A stretch of 20,315 nucleotides of DNA from Cyclobacteriaceae bacterium. Lineage in GTDB: Bacteria; Bacteroidota; Bacteroidia; Cytophagales; Cyclobacteriaceae. Numbering within the stretch: position 1 is the first letter of the stretch; the number at the start of each line of letters is the position of its first letter. The notes under the pieces were generated by a model that was not told the origin of the DNA, did not search any database, and saw nothing but the letters and a program-made list of their open reading frames with translations. The position numbers and the translations under genes are program-made. The stretch is taken from the NCBI GenBank assembly GCA_009885605.1, contig VFKK01000113.1, forward strand, positions 1 to 20,315, in the 5' to 3' direction. This document shows, one piece after another, positions 15,133 to 20,315 of the stretch.

Positions 15133-18100
15133 TTACTTTTTGGTTATCGAAATCTTTTGGGGCAATCGATCATTCAAACTTTTCAAATCTCCATTTATGA
15201 TTTGGTCGAGCTTTGCCAAATGACCCGCTAATTCCTTCGACAATTCTTCAAAAACCACATAGGCCGCATCCGTTGGTTTGGCCTGTCCGTTTTCCACACT
15301 TCGCTGCAAGGAAGCCAAACGATTATTTAGCTTGATCGGGAAGTTCAAGGGATCCTGACCACTTTGATTCTGAACCTGATACAAATCTTCCTCTATCGCT
15401 TTCATCTTTTCCAGCATTGCAGTTAGCTCGGTGCTGATCTTCACATCCTCTGAATTTTCAAATTGCTTTGCCTGTTCCCGAACTTTTCGAATAAGAATCA
15501 CGGCCTCATTGGCTTCAGTTACCTTGTTCCTGATTTGGATGGCCAGGTCAAATTGCTTTTGCAAATCTTCCTTGGTAATTCCTTCCAGATTCGGATCCAT
15601 TTCCAGTTCAAATGAAGTACTTTTTTCTACGCCAGCAGTTTTGAGACTTACTTGATATTCCCCGAGTGGAGCCAGTGGACCTCTTTGCGGTCTTGCGCTC
15701 CAGATGATCATTCCGTCAAAAACGGTAGCTCCCGGATAGCGCATATCCCAATTAAACGTGTTCAAACCCTGTTTGGTAGCTGGAGAATTCCTCTCAGTTT
15801 TTCCTTTTTTTCCGGTGTAAGCAGTGATCAACTTTCCCTGAGCATCTTTGATTTCAATGGTTACGCTATCCGCTTCACCCGGCAAATAATACTGAATGGC
15901 TGCATTATAGACACCACGAATTGGGTTTGCCGGTTTGAACAAGGCAACTTCTTTTTTGGAATTCACATCCATTGCTTCACGCAAAGGCCGGATATCATCC
16001 AAAATCCAGAAACCTCTCCCATGTGATCCCAACACCACATCGTCATTCTTCAGTACCAAGTCCCTTATCGGAGTGTCCGGAAGATTCAATTGAAGGGATT
16101 GCCACAATTCTCCATCGTTAAATGATACATAAACACCATGCTCAGTTGCCAAATACAGCAATCCCGGCTTCACCAAATCCTCACGGACGGCTCTTGCGAA
16201 ATGGCCATCATCAATTCCATTCGTTATTTTGGTCCAGTTTTTTCCGTAATCTGTCGTTTTGTAAACGTAAGGTTGACGGTCGTCTACCTGATATCTGTTG
16301 GCAGCCAGGTAAACAGTTCCCGGCTTGAATTTCCCTTCGTCCAGAATTTCAATTCTGGAGTACTGAGGCAAATCCTTCGGAGTTATATCTGTCCAGCTTT
16401 TTCCGCCATTTCTGGTGATAGAGACTTTCCCGTCATCAGAACCAGCCCAGATCGTATTGACATCATGACTCGACGGTGCCAAAGCAAAAACAGTCGCATA
16501 AATCTCCGGCCCGTTCATGTCTTTGGTGATCTCGCCGCCGGTTATTCCCAGCGTTTCGGGATCAGCAACTGTCAAATCAGGACTGATTTTTTCCCAGGTT
16601 TGGCCATCGTTGGTGGTTTTCCAGACATGCTGAGAAGTGGTAAACATGATCGTAGAATCCAATGGTGAAAACATGATCGGGAATGTCCATTGCCATCTTT
16701 CGGGAAGGGCAGATGCTGGTTCACCGGAGAAAAATCTCGGATAAACCTGAATATCTCTAATCTGACCGGTTCGGCGATTATATCGGGTCAATAACGCTCC
16801 CTGACTTCCGGAATAAAATACATCCGGATCAACAGGGCTTTGAGTGATCCATCCGCTTTCTCCGCCACCAACTTCATAATGCCAGCCATGACCAGGACCA
16901 CTTCCAAGTTTATGTTCCCAGCCCTCACTTGGTACCGCAATCGTAGTATTATCCTGCTGAGCACCGGCCACATGATACGGTACGTCACTTGTCGTCATGA
17001 CGTGATAAAGTTGAGTAGTAGAATAGTCTTCTTCGGTCCATGTTTTCCCGCCGTTGATACTCACGACTCCTCCACCATCATTGGAACTGATCATACGCAT
17101 GGGATCATTTGGGTCGATCCAGAGATCGTGATTGTCGCCATGCGGTACGGTAATTTCAATGTCAAAAGTTTTACCTCCATCAGTTGATTTGAAAAAATCC
17201 ACATTCAGGCAATACACCGTTTCTTTATCCAGCGGATCAGCATAGATGCGTGAATAATAGAAGGCCCGCTGACGGAGTTTTCGCTCCTCGTTTACTTTTT
17301 GCCATGTCCAACCGCCGTCATCCGAGCGGAAAACTCCGCCTTCATTTGCCTCAACAATCGCCCAGATTCTGTTGGGATCAGCAGGGGAGACCGTCACCCC
17401 GATTTTTCCAATCGGACCTTCCGGCATTCCGGGATTTGTGGTCAGATCTATCCAGGTATCTCCACCATCCAAAGATTTGAAAAGCTTACTATCAGGACCG
17501 CCACCCCACATTTTCCAGGCTTTGCGGTACACTTGCCAAGTGGATGCATAGAGAATATTTGGATTGGTGCGGTCAATGATCAGATCGGCTGCACCGGCTT
17601 TATCACTCACAAAAAGTACTTTCTTCCACGTGTTTCCTCCATCTTTTGAACGGAAAACGCCTCGTTCCTCATTTTCGCCATAGGGATGCCCCAAAGCTGC
17701 GACGTAGACAATATTTGGGTTGGTAGGGTGGATACGAATTCTGGAAATGGCTTGAGTTTCTTTCAATCCCAAATGCCTCCAGGTTTTCCCTCCATCGATA
17801 GTTTTATACACACCATCTCCCTGCGTGATGCTTCCTCTCAACTGGGTTTCACCGCCTCCGATGTAAACGATATCCGGGTTGGTTTCCGCCACGGCAACTG
17901 CTCCGATACTGGAAGAACTGATTTGCCCATCGGTGACGGGAAACCATTCGTTTCCTCCGTCCACGGTTTTCCAGAGTCCGCCGCCCGTGGCACCAAAATA
18001 GTATTCATTGGGTCTTCCGGGACTTCCGGCACTTCCAAGAGAACGTCCGCCGCGGTTGGGTCCGATATTTCTCCAGGAATAACTCTCGTAGTAGGAGGGA

Positions 18101-18201
18101 TCGACAACAGGTTTTTGGCTTTGTGCCATTAGCATCTGCTTCGGCAAAAATAGCCCTCCGACCAAAAAAGCCAGGGTTAGAAATGAGCGTTGTTTCTTCA
18201 T
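15133..18201 (-). CDS. Large secreted Asp-box/sortilin-like beta-propeller protein, 1022 aa
   Basis: A secreted protein with a signal peptide (LTLAFLVGGLFLPKQMLMA, cleavage probably near residue 26). It has at least ten Asp-box-like BNR motifs of the type S/T-x-D-G-G-x-T-W: KTVDGGNEW, KTIDGGKTW, RSKDGGNTW, KSLDGGDTW, RSDDGGWTW, KSTDGGKTF, SINGGKTW, KTTNDGQTW, ITRNGGKSW and KTTDYGKNW. These build two or more VPS10/sortilin-like propellers over about residues 40-740. A strand-rich domain (about 760-880) and a helical, charged C-terminal region (about 880-1010) follow. Such proteins are annotated as sialidase- or glycosyl-hydrolase-like, but the Asp-box is structural and I see no sialidase active site (FRIP motif). 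The role may be binding or hydrolysis of an extracellular polymer. No type IX sorting domain is evident at the C-terminus. It converges on the amino-sugar operon and need not belong to it. Confidence 0.85.
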   Translation of the reverse strand: MKKQRSFLTLAFLVGGLFLPKQMLMAQSQKPVVDPSYYESYSWRNIGPNRGGRSLGSAGSPGRPNEYYFGATGGGLWKTVDGGNEWFPVTDGQISSSSIGAVAVAETNPDIVYIGGGETQLRGSITQGDGVYKTIDGGKTWRHLGLKETQAISRIRIHPTNPNIVYVAALGHPYGENEERGVFRSKDGGNTWKKVLFVSDKAGAADLIIDRTNPNILYASTWQVYRKAWKMWGGGPDSKLFKSLDGGDTWIDLTTNPGMPEGPIGKIGVTVSPADPNRIWAIVEANEGGVFRSDDGGWTWQKVNEERKLRQRAFYYSRIYADPLDKETVYCLNVDFFKSTDGGKTFDIEITVPHGDNHDLWIDPNDPMRMISSNDGGGVVSINGGKTWTEEDYSTTQLYHVMTTSDVPYHVAGAQQDNTTIAVPSEGWEHKLGSGPGHGWHYEVGGGESGWITQSPVDPDVFYSGSQGALLTRYNRRTGQIRDIQVYPRFFSGEPASALPERWQWTFPIMFSPLDSTIMFTTSQHVWKTTNDGQTWEKISPDLTVADPETLGITGGEITKDMNGPEIYATVFALAPSSHDVNTIWAGSDDGKVSITRNGGKSWTDITPKDLPQYSRIEILDEGKFKPGTVYLAANRYQVDDRQPYVYKTTDYGKNWTKITNGIDDGHFARAVREDLVKPGLLYLATEHGVYVSFNDGELWQSLQLNLPDTPIRDLVLKNDDVVLGSHGRGFWILDDIRPLREAMDVNSKKEVALFKPANPIRGVYNAAIQYYLPGEADSVTIEIKDAQGKLITAYTGKKGKTERNSPATKQGLNTFNWDMRYPGATVFDGMIIWSARPQRGPLAPLGEYQVSLKTAGVEKSTSFELEMDPNLEGITKEDLQKQFDLAIQIRNKVTEANEAVILIRKVREQAKQFENSEDVKISTELTAMLEKMKAIEEDLYQVQNQSGQDPLNFPIKLNNRLASLQRSVENGQAKPTDAAYVVFEELSKELAGHLAKLDQIINGDLKSLNDRLPQKISITKK

Positions 18202-18434
18202 AAAGTTAAGTTGGTGGTGAAACCCAAAATATACATTAGCTAATCTATTCCTGATTCTAATGCATAATTCCGGTTAAGCTTGAAAGTACAAATTCCTTTA
18301 GAAGGATCAATCAGGAATTTTTCCAAAGGCAGGAAATTGGGACTTATGAAAGAAAGTATAGGGCTAAGGTATTGTCCAATAAATAATTCTATTTTGAGGA
18401 AGCTTATTTCTTTTAGTTACCAAAGCAAAAAACC

Positions 18435-18722
18435 ATGATTCGCCACTCAGTAGTATTAAAACTCAAGCATAAAGCAGGTTCCCATGAAGAAAAGGAATTT
18501 CTGGAAGAAGCGTGGAAATTGAAGTCCATTCCGGGAGTAATGAAATTTGAAGTGATGCAAGAAATCAGTTCGAATAATCCGTATGAATTCGGAATATCGA
18601 TGGAGTTTGAGGGTAAAGATTCCTATGATTTCTATTCCAATCATCCGGATCATACCAGATTTGTAGAACAACATTGGATTCCTAATGTGGAAGCATTTTT
18701 GGAAATAGATTATCAGGTTTAG
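18435..18722 (+). CDS. Stress-responsive alpha/beta-barrel (Dabb) domain protein
   Basis: A 95-residue protein consisting of a single Dabb domain, a dimeric ferredoxin-like fold. Visible features are MIRHSVVLKLKHKAGSHEEK at the start (the usual I-x-H-x-V-x-x-K strand), the helix FLEEAWKLKSIPGV, the strand FEVMQEIS, and the typical C-terminal DSYDFYSNHPDHTRFVEQHW, then IPNVEAFLEIDY. The family includes plant stress proteins and small enzymes such as cyclases, but most bacterial members have no known substrate. It stands alone, divergent from the large propeller gene across a 233-base gap and convergent with the lipoprotein gene 14 bases away. It is probably cytosolic since no signal is present. 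The ATG at 18435 is required for the conserved first strand. Confidence 0.88.
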   Translation: MIRHSVVLKLKHKAGSHEEKEFLEEAWKLKSIPGVMKFEVMQEISSNNPYEFGISMEFEGKDSYDFYSNHPDHTRFVEQHWIPNVEAFLEIDYQV

Positions 18723-18736
18723 GAATCTTTGAGGCC

Positions 18737-19111
18737 TTATTTTTCAATGATGCTGATACGCCCTTCGCCGATGCTGGCATTGCGGTTGCGCAATAAATGA
18801 TTGTGTACTTTGCCTTTTTCAAAATCGAGTATCTGACTAACTCCAATACCGTTGGCCTCGCCCCAGGTAATGAATAACCTCTGTGAATCAATCCATTCGG
18901 CTACATACGTTTCATTTTCTTTCGCACCGGATTCTTCACCCTCCATCGCTTCCCAATGCATGGTCGAATCAGTCTCGAATGTCACATGATATACACTTTC
19001 ACCATAACTATATTCAATCGTTTTATCGATTAAACTGACTATGGGTGGATTTGCCGATGGGTTGCATCCTACAATTGTTAGAAACAATGTCAATTCGATG
19101 ACTTTTTTCAT
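18737..19111 (-). CDS. Small lipoprotein with a MoaF-like domain
   Basis: A 124-residue protein with a lipoprotein signal; the lipobox is TIVGC, with the lipidated Cys at residue 16 (MKKVIELTLFLTIVGC). The mature part resembles the calycin-like MoaF domain found in small Bacteroidota lipoproteins: TIEYSYGESVYHVTFETDST, MHWEAMEGEESG, ETYVAEWIDSQRLFITWGEA and GVSQILDFEKGKVHNH. Despite the name, MoaF-like domains are not shown to make molybdenum cofactor; a small-ligand-binding barrel in the envelope is the structural expectation. It lies 103 bases downstream of the CxxCH gene on the same strand and may be co-transcribed with it. Its 3' end faces the Dabb gene. The domain assignment is by recall of family pattern only. 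Confidence 0.65.
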   Translation of the reverse strand: MKKVIELTLFLTIVGCNPSANPPIVSLIDKTIEYSYGESVYHVTFETDSTMHWEAMEGEESGAKENETYVAEWIDSQRLFITWGEANGIGVSQILDFEKGKVHNHLLRNRNASIGEGRISIIEK

Positions 19112-19214
19112 CTGTTTATAATTTATTTTTTAATGGCCGTATGGAATCTCCTATGGCCCATAATCATCCTAGGGTGTGTCGCTTGCGTTATGATCGATTT
19201 CATCCAATCTTATA

Positions 19215-20315
19215 TTAAAGTCCTTTCTGAAGGAAAGCCAGCAGATCAGCCATTTCCTGAGTAGTCATACTGTTTTCCAATCCTTCCATCATCAGAGAAG
19301 TGCCGAGCGAACGAAGGGATTTGATGTCTGCTTTTGACAGGGTTACATTTTCACCGCCAATCTTTTTAATAGTGATTTGCTGATCAGTTTCAGATGATAC
19401 AATGCCCACATGCACAGATCCGTTAAGAGTTTCCAGTCTGTGGTTGATGTATTTCGGATCGGCAGCCGCATTTGGATCCAGCATATCGTGCATAAGTGTC
19501 TCTTTACTTTTGCGTCCGATTTCCGTTAGTACAGGACCAACTTCCTTTCCGAGTTTGCCATAAACGTGGCAATTGGCACATACCATTTCAAAAACTTTCG
19601 TGCCATTCAAGGACGAGCCTTGAAGAGCTAAGGCAGGTTTCATTTTGTCGATAGCTTCTTGCCGATTTGTAACACCCGAGTCGCTGAATAATTTCTCTGC
19701 CCTTTTTTTGGTGTCTCTATTATCCGTCCACATTAAAAGCATTCGCCTGCGTTCTAAATCGAAATTCATTTCACCGATATTGATAGTGCCATTCTCCAAT
19801 CCTGTTAGAAGTGCATCGTGATGTATTTCCAAATAGACTAACAAATCACTTGCGTACCTCCGAATGTGTGGGCTCAACGCTGTCCATATGCTTACAATTT
19901 TTTGCCCGATTTCTATTTCATTGTAAGTGGAAAGTTGTCTTAAGGCATTTTCCTGAATTTTAAGTGATTCGGAATTATTCAAACATGCGAACAGGACAGC
20001 TGATTTTTCAGGGTAGGGCAGCAATTCAATCATGGCAAGCTCTTGCAGCCGAATGCTGTCGGGAAGCGACTTATCCAACACTTTACTTAATGCTTCGCGA
20101 CTTAATTTCAGGAATTGGGGCGAGGTAGGGAGCTTCAATTTGTTGCGCATCGCCGATAATTCTGTGATCAGCCCTGGGTCACCAGAATTTTCAAGTGTGG
20201 TTATAAATGGCTCAAGTGACTTACCATTCACGTTTCCAATTCCGGAGGAAAGCTGTTTAAGGATGCCTTGTTTTACATTAGCCTCGATGTCTGAATTGAC
20301 CAAAGCAGATAATAC
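19215..20315 (-). CDS. HEAT-repeat/PVC-type CxxCH haem-binding protein, 5' end beyond the window
   Basis: The frame is open to the right edge with no stop before the internal TTG at 20303, so the start lies outside and at least 366 residues are seen. The first two thirds is helical, HEAT-like repeat sequence (for example LQELAMIELLPYPEKSAVLF, and IQENALRQLSTYNEIEIGQK). The C-terminal part has the c-type haem motif CANCH (bases 19580-19566) in MVCANCHVYGKLGKEVGPVL, then LTEIGRKSKE, MLDPNAAADPKY, GIVSSETDQQITIK and MTTQEMADLLAFL. This is the putative haem-binding domain described from Planctomycetes and Verrucomicrobia and widespread in Bacteroidota, often fused to a membrane-bound sugar dehydrogenase propeller. 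The missing N-terminus may hold such a propeller. It would act in the periplasm as an electron acceptor or carrier. Confidence 0.85.
   Translation of the reverse strand, partial: VLSALVNSDIEANVKQGILKQLSSGIGNVNGKSLEPFITTLENSGDPGLITELSAMRNKLKLPTSPQFLKLSREALSKVLDKSLPDSIRLQELAMIELLPYPEKSAVLFACLNNSESLKIQENALRQLSTYNEIEIGQKIVSIWTALSPHIRRYASDLLVYLEIHHDALLTGLENGTINIGEMNFDLERRRMLLMWTDNRDTKKRAEKLFSDSGVTNRQEAIDKMKPALALQGSSLNGTKVFEMVCANCHVYGKLGKEVGPVLTEIGRKSKETLMHDMLDPNAAADPKYINHRLETLNGSVHVGIVSSETDQQITIKKIGGENVTLSKADIKSLRSLGTSLMMEGLENSMTTQEMADLLAFLQKGL

Noticed and set aside
16138..18132. Several plus-strand frames of 68-176 codons opposite the large propeller gene
   Set aside because: They are shadows of the Asp-box repeats on the minus strand, with unnatural composition.
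18380..18434. Promoter-like ATTG and TATTTTG before the Dabb gene
   Set aside because: The spacer is only 15 bases instead of about 19, and the -7 element is imperfect.
19132..19175. Imperfect inverted repeat GGCCGTATGG / CCTATGGCC upstream of the lipoprotein gene
   Set aside because: It needs a bulge and mismatches to pair and has no T-run; probably chance.

Overview
The window looks like chromosomal DNA of a member of the Bacteroidota, most likely a Cyclobacteriaceae-type organism near Algoriphagus; the genus is inference. The grounds are moderate GC with AT-rich gaps, starts without Shine-Dalgarno sequences, one promoter-like site of the Bacteroidota kind (ATTG, 19 bases, TATGTTTA), several enzymes with twin-arginine signals, and families common there: Gfo/Idh oxidoreductases, NagX-type acyltransferases, a large Asp-box propeller protein and a PVC-type CxxCH protein. 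No tRNA, rRNA, CRISPR array, insertion sequence or phage gene was seen.

Left part (1-4760). A hypothetical gene points left, and an IscS/NifS-type cysteine desulfurase points right. Converging on the desulfurase is a three-gene minus-strand operon: an alkylglycerol-monooxygenase-like membrane di-iron protein, an XdhC-type molybdenum-cofactor insertase, and a MocA-type cytidylyltransferase. XdhC, MocA and the desulfurase together suggest maturation of a sulfurated molybdenum hydroxylase, but no hydroxylase subunit lies in the window.

Middle left (4930-7290). A conserved hypothetical gene, a secreted beta-propeller gene, and then a decayed second copy of the 3' end of the hypothetical gene (about 90% identical over 101 bases, frameshifted). 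The propeller gene thus sits between a live gene and a dead paralogue.

Central operon (7295-15033, plus strand). The order is nagB-like deaminase, Tat-signal TIM-barrel isomerase/epimerase, sugar MFS transporter, nagA (4-base overlap), Tat-signal Gfo/Idh oxidoreductase, nagX-like membrane acyltransferase and, after a 113-base gap, a second Tat-signal Gfo/Idh protein. A strong intrinsic terminator follows at 15076-15112. This is an amino-sugar catabolic locus. Its novelty is that cytoplasmic NagA/NagB chemistry is combined with three enzymes predicted to act outside the cytoplasm and a membrane enzyme that could carry acetyl groups across the membrane. No GlcNAc kinase, PTS, SusC/D pair or regulator is present.

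Right part (15133-20315). A 1022-residue secreted Asp-box/sortilin-like propeller protein (minus), a small Dabb protein (plus), a MoaF-like lipoprotein (minus), and the C-terminal part of a HEAT-repeat/CxxCH cytochrome-like protein (minus) that runs off the right edge.
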